Positions 43,247-52,381 of a stretch of DNA of 64,000 nt are shown here, in pieces; the stretch's first letter is position 1; each line of letters opens with the position of its first letter. Made by a program: the position numbers and the translations under genes. The notes beneath the pieces are model-generated. The model was given only the letters and a program-made list of their open reading frames with translations. It was not told where the DNA came from and searched no databases. This DNA is from JAICTV01 sp035634055 (GTDB taxonomy: Bacteria > Planctomycetota > Phycisphaerae > Tepidisphaerales > Tepidisphaeraceae): NCBI GenBank assembly GCA_035634055.1, contig DASQDR010000033.1, forward strand, positions 10,063 through 74,062, given 5' to 3'.

Positions 43247-46201
43247 ATGCGACGAAGTCGTTGCTTTGTCTGGACCTGTCTGGCGCTGCTGGCGGCGTTG
43301 TGCGCCGGGTGCCCGAGCGCGTCCAGGTCTGCCGCGCCGGCCAAGGCGCAGGGGCCAAAGGACGGCGCGGTGGCGCGCGGATCCGCGCGCATCCAGGGCG
43401 TGAACCTGAACGACCCGATCCGCCCCGCCGCCGACGACCACGCCATCGCACTCGGTGCTGCCAAGAACGAATGGGCGAGCTTCGCCGTGCAGGTTTCCGG
43501 CCTGCCCAAGGGGGGTGGCGGGAAGGTTGCCTACTCCTTCCGCGTGCAGGCGCCGCGGATGGAGACGGAGAATCGCACGATCGACCTGGAGAATTTGTCG
43601 GCCGAGCAGATCCTCCCGATGCCGGTGGACGTGAACCGCGCCGGGTTCGTCCGCCACACCGGCCTGAGCGCGGGCAACCGGCCGCTCCCGCGGGCGCTGC
43701 TGCCGGTGCCGATGGATCGCGGCGTGGTCAACCTCTCGGCCGTGCGCGATCCGGCCAACCCGACCGACCCCAAGGCGCGGCCGACCGGCGGCGAGCCGCT
43801 GCTGTTCTGGATCGACCTGCGCGTCCCGCCGCAAACGCCGGCAGGCGAGTACGTCACCACCTGCGAATTGCTCGCCAGCGACTCTCCCGCCCCGCTGGCG
43901 TCGGTGCCGGTGAAGATCACCATCTACGATTTCGTCCTGCCGGACGAGCGGCACCTCCAGATGACCAGCCGCCTCGGGTGGGACGACCTCAAGCGGCTCT
44001 GGCCGGAGCAGTTCGAAACGGTGCGCCCGCAGTTGGTTACCCGCGCCGATCCGGTTTACGCGCCGACGGTGGGCGTGCTCGACTCGCTCGTGCGCCTGGC
44101 GCAGCGGCACCGCACGGAAGTGGTCGTGCCGCGGCTCCAGCCAACGGTGAAGTGGCCCACCGGGCGCCCGCCGCAGATCGATTGGTCCGACGTCGACACC
44201 GTCATCGCCCCCTGGCTGAGCGGCGACGCGTTCGAGGACCGCATCCCGCTCAACTATTGGCCCCTGCCGGCGGTGGATTACCTCGACCGCTTCGACCGCC
44301 GGTCGCAGCTCCAGTATTGGACGGCCGCCGCGACGCACTTCGATCAGAAGGAATGGCTGAACCGCTCGCCGGTCGCGTTCGAGCTGAGCGTGCCGGGGCG
44401 CGCGGGGATGGCCGAGGCGCTGCAGATGTCGGCCGACGCGGCGCAACTGCTCAAGGCGCACCCGAAGGTGCGCGTGACGCTGCCGCTGGAGGAGGACCAG
44501 GTCCGCGTCGCCAGTAAGAACGACCCGGACTTCGTCGATCCCGCCACCGGCGCGCGGCTGCTGGCGGCGTCGCCGGGCATTATCTTCAACACGCCGATCC
44601 AGAAGTGGCCGGCCGGCCAGCCCGCGCCGCAGAAGTGGCTGCGCACCGACGTGCCCGGGCTGGTGCAGTACGTCGGCGCCGGCGGCGACGAGCGCGACGT
44701 GCGCGTTTGGGCGTGGCTGGCGTTCCGCAACGGGGCGTCGCTGGTGCAGTGGGGATCGCCGCTGCCGCGCACGGGCGCGCCGTCGGACTGGGCCGACCCG
44801 AGCGACCTGGTCTGGTTCTATCCCGGGAGCTGGTTCGGCGCGGACCAGCCGCTGGCGACCCTTCAGCTCAAGTGGCTCCGCCGCGCGCAGCAGGACTACG
44901 AGTACCTCTGGCTCGCGCGCACGCGCGGGGAGGCGCTCAACGCGATGATGGTCGCGCGGCTGATGACCAAGCCGGTCGAGATCCAGCCCGGTCAAGCGCC
45001 CGACCCGGCCTACGCGCTGATGACCGGCACCGCCGACCCCGCCGCCTGGACCGACGGGCAGAAGCTGCTGGCCAAGATCATCCTCCTGCGCGAGCCGGGG
45101 CAGAACGCCGAGCGCGCCAAGGCGGATGAGCTCAACCTCCAGTTGCTCCGCTGGGTGGCGCCTCAGGACAAGGCGCTGCTGATGGGGCGCACGGTGGACT
45201 GGGGCTTCGCGCCCGGCAGCGACAAGCTGCTCAACGTCATCCTGGGCATCGACGTCTACAACGCGTCGGACACGCGCCCCGACCAGAACCGCTTGCAGTG
45301 GACCGTCCCGCCGCAGGGCACGGGGTGGGAGGCGTCGCCGCAGCCGGTGGCGCTGCCGGCGCTGGCGACGTACCACGTCGACCGCTTCGGCGCGCAGGCG
45401 AAGCTGAACCTCGAGCTGCTCAACGCGCGCGAGCACAGGCCGGTGGAGCTGACGTTCACCAACGGCTACACCAACGCGACGTCAAAGCTCCAGCTCGTGC
45501 TGCCCGCCGCCGCCAGCGACCGGCTGGGCCCGGGGCTGAACATCAAGGACGGAAAGCTCGACGACTGGGACGCCGCCGACCAGGTTCAGGCCGGGCCGCT
45601 GGTGCGCATGTTCGACCGTCCGGCGCTCCAGAAGCAGCAGCTCCGCCTGGCGGACAAGCCGGCGGCGATCTACACCGGCTGGGGTGACGACAAGTTCTAC
45701 GTCGCGTTCCGCCTCGCCGGCGCCGGCGGCGCCGAGAGCAAGAGCACGCGGAACTTCGTCGACTACCAGTTCCGCCGCGCCTGGGGCGAGGACCTCTGCG
45801 AGATCCTGATCCAGCCGATCATGGATGACAACTCCATGGGGCCCGTGCTGCACGTGGTCTGCAAGCCGTCCGCCGGGCACTGGGTGGAGCGCAAGCGCGA
45901 CCCGAAGGTCTACGCCGACCCGTGGCAGCCGCTGGAGGGGATCCCGATCCTCTACACCGCGCGCAACGAGGGGGAGTGGACCGGCGAGCTGGCGATCCCG
46001 TGGCGGGCCATCACCGACCAGGAGAAGGTGCGCCCGAAGATGCTCCGTTTCAACTTCGTGCAGCACGTCCATTCGACGGGGCAGAGTGCCAGTTGGGCAG
46101 GCCCGGTCGACTTCGGCCGCGACGACAGTTTCATGGGCTTGCTCTACCTCCGCGAATCGACCGACCCGGGCATGGCGAAGATGCCGGCGCCGGCGGAGTG
46201 A
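43247..46201 (+). CDS. DUF4091 lipoprotein with C-terminal CBM9-like domain
   Basis: 984 residues. Lipoprotein signal (CLALLAALCAGCPSA). An N-terminal beta-sandwich (IALGAAKNEWASFAVQVSG, PAGEYVTTCELLASD, VKITIYDFVLPDE) leads into a GH123-like TIM barrel whose end carries the DUF4091 signature LKWLRRAQQDYEYLWLAR. A CBM9-like module follows (IKDGKLDDWDAADQVQAGP, AIYTGWGDDKFYVAFRLAG, GELAIPWRAI). DUF4091 proteins are related to GH123 N-acetylgalactosaminidases, and many are surface glycan hydrolases. It stands 148 bases after the SDR. No SD is evident, so the start rests on the signal peptide. Confidence 0.82.
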   Translation: MRRSRCFVWTCLALLAALCAGCPSASRSAAPAKAQGPKDGAVARGSARIQGVNLNDPIRPAADDHAIALGAAKNEWASFAVQVSGLPKGGGGKVAYSFRVQAPRMETENRTIDLENLSAEQILPMPVDVNRAGFVRHTGLSAGNRPLPRALLPVPMDRGVVNLSAVRDPANPTDPKARPTGGEPLLFWIDLRVPPQTPAGEYVTTCELLASDSPAPLASVPVKITIYDFVLPDERHLQMTSRLGWDDLKRLWPEQFETVRPQLVTRADPVYAPTVGVLDSLVRLAQRHRTEVVVPRLQPTVKWPTGRPPQIDWSDVDTVIAPWLSGDAFEDRIPLNYWPLPAVDYLDRFDRRSQLQYWTAAATHFDQKEWLNRSPVAFELSVPGRAGMAEALQMSADAAQLLKAHPKVRVTLPLEEDQVRVASKNDPDFVDPATGARLLAASPGIIFNTPIQKWPAGQPAPQKWLRTDVPGLVQYVGAGGDERDVRVWAWLAFRNGASLVQWGSPLPRTGAPSDWADPSDLVWFYPGSWFGADQPLATLQLKWLRRAQQDYEYLWLARTRGEALNAMMVARLMTKPVEIQPGQAPDPAYALMTGTADPAAWTDGQKLLAKIILLREPGQNAERAKADELNLQLLRWVAPQDKALLMGRTVDWGFAPGSDKLLNVILGIDVYNASDTRPDQNRLQWTVPPQGTGWEASPQPVALPALATYHVDRFGAQAKLNLELLNAREHRPVELTFTNGYTNATSKLQLVLPAAASDRLGPGLNIKDGKLDDWDAADQVQAGPLVRMFDRPALQKQQLRLADKPAAIYTGWGDDKFYVAFRLAGAGGAESKSTRNFVDYQFRRAWGEDLCEILIQPIMDDNSMGPVLHVVCKPSAGHWVERKRDPKVYADPWQPLEGIPILYTARNEGEWTGELAIPWRAITDQEKVRPKMLRFNFVQHVHSTGQSASWAGPVDFGRDDSFMGLLYLRESTDPGMAKMPAPAE

Positions 46202-46502
46202 CGCGCGGACGCGCTCACAGGGCAACGGCGCAGCGGGACGCCCAAGCCACCGTGGCGCGGCCACCACATCGTGCGGTACCCCTCAACGTACGCGCGGCGT
46301 CCGTCCCGCCCATCTTCACATCAGAACCCTGGCGCGCCCCTTGCTCCCGTACATCTCAAGGGCACAACCGAGGCACATGTCAGGAGGACATCGCCGACCC
46401 TCGACGAATCGGGGGCACAGCAGGTTCCTCTTGCGCCCGGCCGCGCGTCAGGGAAGGACGCGAAGCCTTACCGCTGAAGGGACAAGTCACGGAGGACCAG
46501 CC
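46202..46502. other. Intergenic region upstream of ligase gene
   Basis: 301 bases with no supported gene. It contains half of the REP-like palindrome (CGCCCAAGCCAC near 46240), a short dyad ATGTC AGGAG GACAT (46377-46391) and the GGAGG preceding the ligase start. Confidence 0.4.
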
Positions 46503-46509
46503 ATGACCG

Positions 46510-47607
46510 ATGGCCGGTTCACACTCCATCCTCGCGCCCCGCTCGCGGTCTGCGCGTCGCCGGCGCACTGGCCCCGACGATTCGACCGTGACCCCTCGTG
46601 CCGAAGCGCGCGGCCGGGCCGACGCGTTGCCCGCGCACGTTGACCCGATGCTGGCCGTGCTGTCGCAGCGCCTCCCGCCGGACGGAAAGCAGTGGGCCTT
46701 CGAGTACAAGTGGGACGGCGTGCGCGCGATTGCCTTCGCCGACCAATCGAGCTGGCGGATCGAGAGCCGCAACCTGCTCGACATCACCCGCCGCTACCCC
46801 GAGCTGCTCGAGCTTCACCGATCGCTCGCCGGCCGCCGCGCGATCCTCGACGGCGAGATCGTCGCGCTCGATGACCTCGACCGCCCCAGCTTCCCGCGCC
46901 TCCAGAAGCGCATGCACGTGAACGACGCCGCCCACATCGCACGGCTGGTGCGCGAGGTGCCGATCCTGTTCGTCCTGTTCGACGTGCTCCACCTTGACGG
47001 CAAGTCGCTGCTGTCGCGCCCGTACTCCGAGCGCCGCGCGATCCTCGAAGAACTCACGCTCGCCGGGCCGAGCTGGCAGGTGACGCCGAGCTACGTCGAC
47101 CGCGGGCAGCAGATGCTCGACGCGGCGACGCAGAACCGGCTCGAGGGGATCGTCGCCAAGAAGCTCGACAGCACCTACGAGGTCGGCCGGCGGTCGAACT
47201 GCTGGCTCAAGCTCAAGATCGTCGGGCGGCAGGAGTTCGTCATCGCCGGCTGGACGGGCGAGTCCACCGGGCTGGCGGACCGCATCGGCACGATGCTCAT
47301 CGGCTACCACGACTGCGACGGCAAGCTGCGCTACGCCGGCCACGTCGGCACGGGGCTGGCCGGGGCAGACCACCCGGTGCTGGTGCGGCAGTTCGAGAAG
47401 CTGGCGCGGGCGAGCAACCCCTTCGCCGAGAAGCTGCCGGCCGCGCGTCGCGGCGGGCAGAAGATCCACTTCCTCGAGCCCAAACTGGTGGCCGAGGTGG
47501 AGTACCGCCGCTGGCCCGAGGGCGGGCTGGTGCAACAGGCATCATTCAAGGGACTGCGCCGCGACAAGCCGGCGAAGTTGGTGGTCAAGGAGGGCCCGGC
47601 AGCGTGA
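46510..47607 (+). CDS. ligD: ATP-dependent DNA ligase, LigD ligase-domain type
   Basis: 365 residues, ligase domain only (no polymerase or phosphoesterase domains). EYKWDGVRAIAF holds the AMP-accepting Lys (KxDG); ESRNLLDITRRYPEL, ILDGEIVALDD, VLFDVLHLDGKSL, LEGIVAKKLDSTYEVGRRS and WLKLKI are nucleotidyltransferase motifs. Then comes the OB-fold (EFVIAGWTG, RYAGHVGTGL, LEPKLVAEVEYRRW). It seals double-strand breaks with the Ku encoded next door. GGAGG favours an out-of-frame ATG at 46503, but the first in-frame start is ATG 46510; a GTG at 46588 is also possible. Confidence 0.9.
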   Translation: MAGSHSILAPRSRSARRRRTGPDDSTVTPRAEARGRADALPAHVDPMLAVLSQRLPPDGKQWAFEYKWDGVRAIAFADQSSWRIESRNLLDITRRYPELLELHRSLAGRRAILDGEIVALDDLDRPSFPRLQKRMHVNDAAHIARLVREVPILFVLFDVLHLDGKSLLSRPYSERRAILEELTLAGPSWQVTPSYVDRGQQMLDAATQNRLEGIVAKKLDSTYEVGRRSNCWLKLKIVGRQEFVIAGWTGESTGLADRIGTMLIGYHDCDGKLRYAGHVGTGLAGADHPVLVRQFEKLARASNPFAEKLPAARRGGQKIHFLEPKLVAEVEYRRWPEGGLVQQASFKGLRRDKPAKLVVKEGPAA

Positions 47608-47682
47608 CGCAACCCGCCGCCGCGGCGCGCCGTTGTGCGCGTGGGCGAGCGAGTGCGTCACGCGGACGTCCGAGGTGACACC

Positions 47683-48624
47683 ATGGCAGAAAAATCCGCA
47701 TCCGCCCGTCCCATCTGGTCCGGCTCGATCAGCTTCGGGCTGGTCACCATCCCGGTCCGCCTGTTCACCGCCGTGCGCGAAAAGCGGCTGAGCTTCCGCA
47801 CGCTGCACGACCAGGACAAGGTGCCGCTGAAGCAGAAGATGTACTGCCCCGCCGACGGCAAGGAAGTTCACCCGGAGCACACGGTCAAGGGGTTCGAGAT
47901 CGAGAAGGACCGCTTCGTCATCATCCGCCAGGATGAGCTGGAGGCCGCGCGCCCCAAGGGGACGAAGGCGATCGAGATCCAGGATTTCGTGGAGCTGGAC
48001 GAGATCGACCCGCTCTTCTTCGACCGCCCGTACTATGTCGCCCCAAAGCCCGAGGGGGCCAAGCCGTACCGCCTGCTGGTGGAGGCGATGGAGCGGACGA
48101 AGAAGGTCGGCATCGCCAAGGTGGTGATGTGGAACAAGGAGTACCTCGCCGCGCTGCGCCCGCTGGACGGCGGGCTGGTGCTGGAGACGATGCACTACAA
48201 CGACGAGGTGGTGCCCGCCGACCACGTCGCCGGCATGGAGGTCAAGGCCAAGGTGGATGACCGCGAGCTGAAGATGGCCCAGCAGCTCATCGACTCGCTG
48301 ACGACGAAGTTCAAGCCGGACAAGTACCACGACGAGTACCGCGAGCAGGTGATGGAACTAATCGAGCGCAAGGCGGCGGGCGAGGAGATCCACACCACGC
48401 CGACGACCGAGAAGGAAGGCGGCGGGCGCGCGCACAACCTGATGGCGGCGCTGGAGGCGAGCCTGGCGCGGTCGCGCGGCGAAGCGGGCGGTAACGGCAA
48501 CGGCAACGGCAACGGTGGCGGTGGCGGCGCTGGTGGTGGCGCGACGCGCACGACCGCGCGGGTCTCGCGACGCGCCCACGGCACGACCACCGCGAGCCAG
48601 ACCCGACGCCGCAAGAGCGCGTAA
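47683..48624 (+). CDS. ku: Ku protein (non-homologous end joining)
   Basis: 313 residues. RPIWSGSISFGLVTIPVRLF is the universal bacterial Ku opening. EIQDFVELDEIDPLFFDRPY, YRLLVEAMERTKKVGIAKVV and LDGGLVLETMHYNDEVV follow, with YREQVMELIERKAAGEEI ending the core. A Gly/Asn run (GNGNGNGNGG) leads to a basic tail TQTRRRKSA-like SQTRRRKSA that can contact DNA. It binds broken ends as a ring-shaped homodimer and recruits the ligase. It starts 75 bases after the ligase gene, with a GAGGTG site. Confidence 0.95.
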   Translation: MAEKSASARPIWSGSISFGLVTIPVRLFTAVREKRLSFRTLHDQDKVPLKQKMYCPADGKEVHPEHTVKGFEIEKDRFVIIRQDELEAARPKGTKAIEIQDFVELDEIDPLFFDRPYYVAPKPEGAKPYRLLVEAMERTKKVGIAKVVMWNKEYLAALRPLDGGLVLETMHYNDEVVPADHVAGMEVKAKVDDRELKMAQQLIDSLTTKFKPDKYHDEYREQVMELIERKAAGEEIHTTPTTEKEGGGRAHNLMAALEASLARSRGEAGGNGNGNGNGGGGGAGGGATRTTARVSRRAHGTTTASQTRRRKSA

Positions 48625-48685
48625 TCGCCGGTCATCACCGCGATCACAACGGGGCCTGCGCTGGTGGTAGACTCTCCACCGGCAC

Positions 48686-49282
48686 ATGCTCGATGATCAG
48701 ACTCGTTCCGTTCTCGCGCAGTTGCGCCGCCAGACGCGGCCGATGCACGACGCCTTGGAAGCGGCGCTCGACCTGCTCTCGCCGCGCATGGACCGCGACC
48801 GCTACGCCCAGCGCCTGGAAGACTTCCTCGGCTTCTACGGGCCGTACGAGGAGTCGCTGCATCGTTCGGGGGAACTGCTCGCGCTGATGAGCCGCGAACG
48901 TGACCGCCGCAAGGTTCCCCTGCTGCGCGACGACCTGGCATTTTTCGGGCGCACGCCGGACGTGATCGAGTCGCTGCCGCGGTGCTCGCGGCTCCCGCCG
49001 ATGGCCACCGGGCCACAGCAACTTGGCTGCATGTACGTGATCGAGGGCTCGACGCTCGGCGGGCAGGTCGTGCTGCGGCACCTGGGGCCCCGGCTCGGCA
49101 TCAGCGCGTCGGCCGGCGGGAGGTTCTTCAACTCCTATGGCCGCGACGTCGGCACGATGTGGAAGTCGTTCCTCGCGGAGCTGGCGCGCGGGTGCGCGAC
49201 CGACGAGGCGCGCAACGAGGCCGTCCGCACGGCGACTTCGACGTTTGAATGCCTGCTCGCGTGGTTCGCTCGCCAGCGCTGA
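48686..49282 (+). CDS. Biliverdin-producing heme oxygenase
   Basis: 198 residues. LRRQTRPMHDALEAALDLL carries the proximal His; LGCMYVIEGSTLGGQVVLRH is the distal helix with its Gly-rich kink over heme; FFNSYGRDVGTMWKSFLAEL closes the domain. It opens heme to biliverdin, iron and CO. In many bacteria it supplies bacteriophytochrome, but no phytochrome is in the window, so iron recovery is equally likely. No SD; TAGACT at 48668-48673 lies 12 bases before the ATG. Confidence 0.9.
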   Translation: MLDDQTRSVLAQLRRQTRPMHDALEAALDLLSPRMDRDRYAQRLEDFLGFYGPYEESLHRSGELLALMSRERDRRKVPLLRDDLAFFGRTPDVIESLPRCSRLPPMATGPQQLGCMYVIEGSTLGGQVVLRHLGPRLGISASAGGRFFNSYGRDVGTMWKSFLAELARGCATDEARNEAVRTATSTFECLLAWFARQR

Positions 49283-49296
49283 AGCTGACGCTGGCA

Positions 49297-49357
49297 CGCG
49301 CCGCCCGGTCGCGCCGCCCGGTCGCGCCGCCCCGCCGCGCCGCCCGGTCGCGCCGCC
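49297..49357 (+). repeat. 13-bp tandem repeat after heme oxygenase
   Basis: CGCGCCGCCCGGT at 49297-49309 and 49310-49322, followed by two degenerate copies. It lies between convergent gene ends. Confidence 0.6.
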
Positions 49358-49400
49358 GATCCATCAGCGGCGCGAAGCGCGGCAGCCGTCGCGCGCTGGC

Positions 49401-49979
49401 TTACGGCGAAACCGCGATCTGCGTCGCGTCGACGACCAGCGTGTTGTCCGCCGCCGACTTCACCTTGCCCTGCACGACGACCTTCTTTCCCGGCGCGATG
49501 CCGTGGGCGCCGTTGAGGCTCGCCTTGAGCGGGCGGCCGTCGGCGCCGACGACCTGCACGGTCGCGCTCTTGGCGGCCACGTCGTCGGCGGGCTCGCAGC
49601 AACTGTCCCACGGCGTCTTGCACTTGTCGCCGGGGATGTCGGAGCAGGTTGGCAGCGACAGGTCGGTGATGGTCATCAGCGCGCGGTTGGCGGCGAGCGG
49701 CTCGGCCGATCCGCCGATCTTCCCGCGCAGGACGATCGCGTCGCCCGCCTTGGCGGACGACTTGGCGGCGGCGACGTCCTTCGCGTCAGCGGGCGCCGAC
49801 TGGGCAAACAGCGAGGGGGGTAAGGCTTCGGCTTGCGCGGGGCTCGCCGGCGCCGGCTGCGCCTGCGCCGATGCCGCGGAGCGCGCATCGGCGTCGCCGC
49901 CGTCGCAACCCGCGGTGAGCAGCGCGCCGCCCGCAACGAAGGTGGTCACAAGCGCGGTCATCCACGTAATCTTTCGCAT
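49401..49979 (-). CDS. Cys-rich OB-fold-like lipoprotein of the ABC exporter operon
   Basis: 192 residues. Lipobox at LLTAGCDGG (Cys25). After an Ala/Pro/Gln linker, a small beta domain begins GDAIVLRGKIGGS, contains the cluster LPTCSDIPGDKCKTPWDSCCEP (Cys112, 120, 127, 128) and ends PGKKVVVQGKVKSAADNTLV. The strand pattern resembles an OB fold. Four closely spaced Cys could bind metal or form disulfides. It is the last gene of the operon, 41 bases after the second permease, with GGAG before the ATG. I recall similar CCE-bearing lipoproteins in planctomycetes but cannot verify this. Confidence 0.65.
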   Translation of the reverse strand: MRKITWMTALVTTFVAGGALLTAGCDGGDADARSAASAQAQPAPASPAQAEALPPSLFAQSAPADAKDVAAAKSSAKAGDAIVLRGKIGGSAEPLAANRALMTITDLSLPTCSDIPGDKCKTPWDSCCEPADDVAAKSATVQVVGADGRPLKASLNGAHGIAPGKKVVVQGKVKSAADNTLVVDATQIAVSP

Positions 49980-50020
49980 GTTCAACTCCATCAAGTCACT
50001 GATCAAAGGGTCGCAATTCT

Positions 50021-51196
50021 TCAAAATGCCTTCAGCGCCTGCGCGATCGGCAGGCGCAGGCAGCGCCACGCGGGCGGGAGCGCGCCGATCACGCCCAGCG
50101 CCAGCCCCGCGACCAGGCCGGTCGCGAGCACGGGCGAGTCGATCACCAGGCCGAACACCCCCATCGAGAATCGCACGTTCACGCCGTTGAGGAAGAGCAG
50201 CGCCAGCGCGGCCCCGATCAACGCGCCGGTCGCGGTCGCCAGGACGCTTTCCTGCACCAGGCTGAGCACGATCGCGTAGCGCGGGTACCCCAGCGCCTGG
50301 AGGCTGCCCACCTCGCGCACGCGGGAGGCGAACGCGGCATACATGGTGTTCAACCCGCCGAGCAGGCCGCCGGTGGCGATCAGCAGCGCCGTCGCCCAGA
50401 CCATGAGCTGGATCGGGCGGAAGAAGGCGTTGAGCTTCGCGTAGTAATCGCGCTCGGCGATGGCGACCAGCTCGAGGTCCAGCCGCTGGCGGGCGAAGGC
50501 GTCCACGTCCGCCAGCTCCGCTCCCTGGCGCGCGTCCAGCGTGACGACGACGCAGGAGAGGTTATCGCGGCGCGCGGCGATCTGGAGGTCGCTCAGCGGC
50601 GTCCAGACCTCCGCCTCCATCACCGTGCCGGGCGCTTCGAACCGCCCGACGATCGTCCACGGCCGGCCGTCGAACGCGAGCGACTGCCCCACCGCCAGGC
50701 GTGCCTCCGGCAGCCCCATCTTCGTCGCGGCGAGGGAGCCGACGATCAGCTCATCGCGCCCGGCGTCGGGCACGCGCCCCTCGGCCATGCGCACCTGCCC
50801 GTGAACGAGGAACGCCGCCGGCGTCACGCCGCGCAGCACCGCCTGGTGGCCGGCCGCGTCGGCGGCGTCGGTCTTGAGCATGGTCATGAAGAAGACCTCG
50901 GGCGAGACGTACGCCTGCCCGAGCCGCTGCTTGATGCCCGGCACGCCCGCCAGCACCAGGCCGGGAACGGTTGGCTTGATCTCGCTTCGTTCGAACGATT
51001 CCTCCGAGCCCGCGCCGAGGAGGATGACGTTCCCCTCGCCGCCGGACGCGCCCAGGCTGCGGTTCATCCCGCGCACGAAGCTGCCCGCCGCCAGCACGAG
51101 CAGCACGACCAGCGCGCTGCCGAGCACGGAGAGCCCGAGCCGCGTGCGCGAGCGGGCGAGGTTGCGGACGCCGTAATCCCAGGGAAGGGTTCGCAT
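50021..51196 (-). CDS. ABC transporter permease, FtsX/MacB type (second)
   Basis: 391 residues. One N-terminal transmembrane helix (LSVLGSALVVLLVLAAGSFV), a large extracytoplasmic MacB-like domain, then three C-terminal helices (LMVWATALLIATGGLLGGLN, IVLSLVQESVLATATGALIG, VLATGLVAGLALGVIGALPP), the 1+3 topology of FtsX-type permeases. VREVGSLQALGYPR is the coupling helix to the ATPase. It starts nine bases after the first permease with GAGGTG upstream. The pair would form a heterodimer. Confidence 0.9.
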   Translation of the reverse strand: MRTLPWDYGVRNLARSRTRLGLSVLGSALVVLLVLAAGSFVRGMNRSLGASGGEGNVILLGAGSEESFERSEIKPTVPGLVLAGVPGIKQRLGQAYVSPEVFFMTMLKTDAADAAGHQAVLRGVTPAAFLVHGQVRMAEGRVPDAGRDELIVGSLAATKMGLPEARLAVGQSLAFDGRPWTIVGRFEAPGTVMEAEVWTPLSDLQIAARRDNLSCVVVTLDARQGAELADVDAFARQRLDLELVAIAERDYYAKLNAFFRPIQLMVWATALLIATGGLLGGLNTMYAAFASRVREVGSLQALGYPRYAIVLSLVQESVLATATGALIGAALALLFLNGVNVRFSMGVFGLVIDSPVLATGLVAGLALGVIGALPPAWRCLRLPIAQALKAF

Positions 51197-51205
51197 CGTT
51201 TCACC

Positions 51206-52360
51206 TCACACGGCCCGGAAGCACTCGGTGATCTGCCGCCGCGACGCCTGGACCGCCGGGACCAACCCGGCGAAGACCCCCAGCAGCGCCGACGCCGCCA
51301 GCGCGATCAGCACCACGCCCAGGCCAGCGGTCATGTTCACGCTCAGCCCGTCGGTGGAGATGCTGAAGTTGCCGAAGCGGATCGCCAGCAGCGCCAGCGC
51401 GGTGCCGACCGTGCCGCCGATCAGCCCCAGCAGCAGCCCCTCGGTAACGATCAGCCGGGCGATCAGCCCGCCCTGGTAGCCGAGGGTCTGGAGCACGGCG
51501 TGCTCCTTGATGCGGTCCTGCACGCTCAACACGATGGCGTTGCCCACCAGCGCCAGCACCGCCGCCAGGCAGCCCCACCCAAGGTACTGCGTGAAGCCGA
51601 CCAGGTGGACCACGTCGGCCGCGGCGCGGGCGACGAACGCTTTCTCGGCGCTGGTCTGCGTGGGCTCCGGATCACGCGCGAACTCCGCGTCGATCGCGCG
51701 GGCGACGCTGTCCAGGTGGGCCGGGTCGGACACCTTCACGTTGAACTGAGTGACCACCCCCAGCTTGCGGTTGCCGCTGGCGCGCTGGAGGAAGTCGAGG
51801 TGGACGTAGCCGACGTTCTGGTCCTGCGCCTCGGGCGAGCGCACGACGCCGGCGACGTAAACGGTGACGCCGGCGGCGTCGAAGCGGTCGCCCACCTTCA
51901 GCCCGCGGCGGCTGGCCAGCGTCTCGCCGAGCAGCGCGGCGTCGGTGCGGCGCTTCCAGTCGTCGACCGAGCCGGAGAGGAGCTGGAGCCCCGGGACGTG
52001 CTGCGCCACGAAGTCCTCCTCGGGCACGCCACGGAAGGTGACGACGTCGAGGCTGGTGCGGCAGTTGTTGACGACGATCTTCATCGGCACCACGCCGGTG
52101 ACGTTGGGGATCTTAGCGATGCGGTCCCCGTAGTACTGCGGCAGCCGGCTGGTGGCGGGGCAGAAGCGGTTCTCGCGGTAGACGACGAGCGTCGTGTCCT
52201 TCGCGGTCGCCTGCGTCGCCTGGCGCACGCCCGCCTGCATCGCCTGCACGGCGGTGAACAGGAACATCGCCGTGGCGACGCCGGCAACGGTCAACAGCGT
52301 GCGCGCGCGGTGGCGGGTGACCTGCTTGATGACGAGCGGAATGAATCGTAGTGACAGCAT
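51206..52360 (-). CDS. ABC transporter permease, FtsX/MacB type (first)
   Basis: 384 residues with the same 1+3 helix layout: first helix LLTVAGVATAMFLFTAVQAM, periplasmic domain, then C-terminal helices around LAAVLALVGNAIVLSV, LLLGLIGGTVGTALALLAI and VLIALAASALLGVFAGLVPA. IKEHAVLQTLGYQ is the coupling helix. Two Cys in the periplasmic domain (Cys67 in RFCPATSR and Cys100 in VNNCRTS) are unusual for MacB proteins and fit the Cys-rich partners. AAAGGA precedes the ATG, 21 bases after the ATPase gene. Confidence 0.9.
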   Translation of the reverse strand: MLSLRFIPLVIKQVTRHRARTLLTVAGVATAMFLFTAVQAMQAGVRQATQATAKDTTLVVYRENRFCPATSRLPQYYGDRIAKIPNVTGVVPMKIVVNNCRTSLDVVTFRGVPEEDFVAQHVPGLQLLSGSVDDWKRRTDAALLGETLASRRGLKVGDRFDAAGVTVYVAGVVRSPEAQDQNVGYVHLDFLQRASGNRKLGVVTQFNVKVSDPAHLDSVARAIDAEFARDPEPTQTSAEKAFVARAAADVVHLVGFTQYLGWGCLAAVLALVGNAIVLSVQDRIKEHAVLQTLGYQGGLIARLIVTEGLLLGLIGGTVGTALALLAIRFGNFSISTDGLSVNMTAGLGVVLIALAASALLGVFAGLVPAVQASRRQITECFRAV

Positions 52361-52381
52361 GTGGGTTTCCTTTCGGCCGAA

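Noticed and set aside
46503..46643. Frame starting at ATG 46503 as the true ligase start
   Set aside because: It is out of frame with the ligase motifs and ends after 46 codons without family resemblance.
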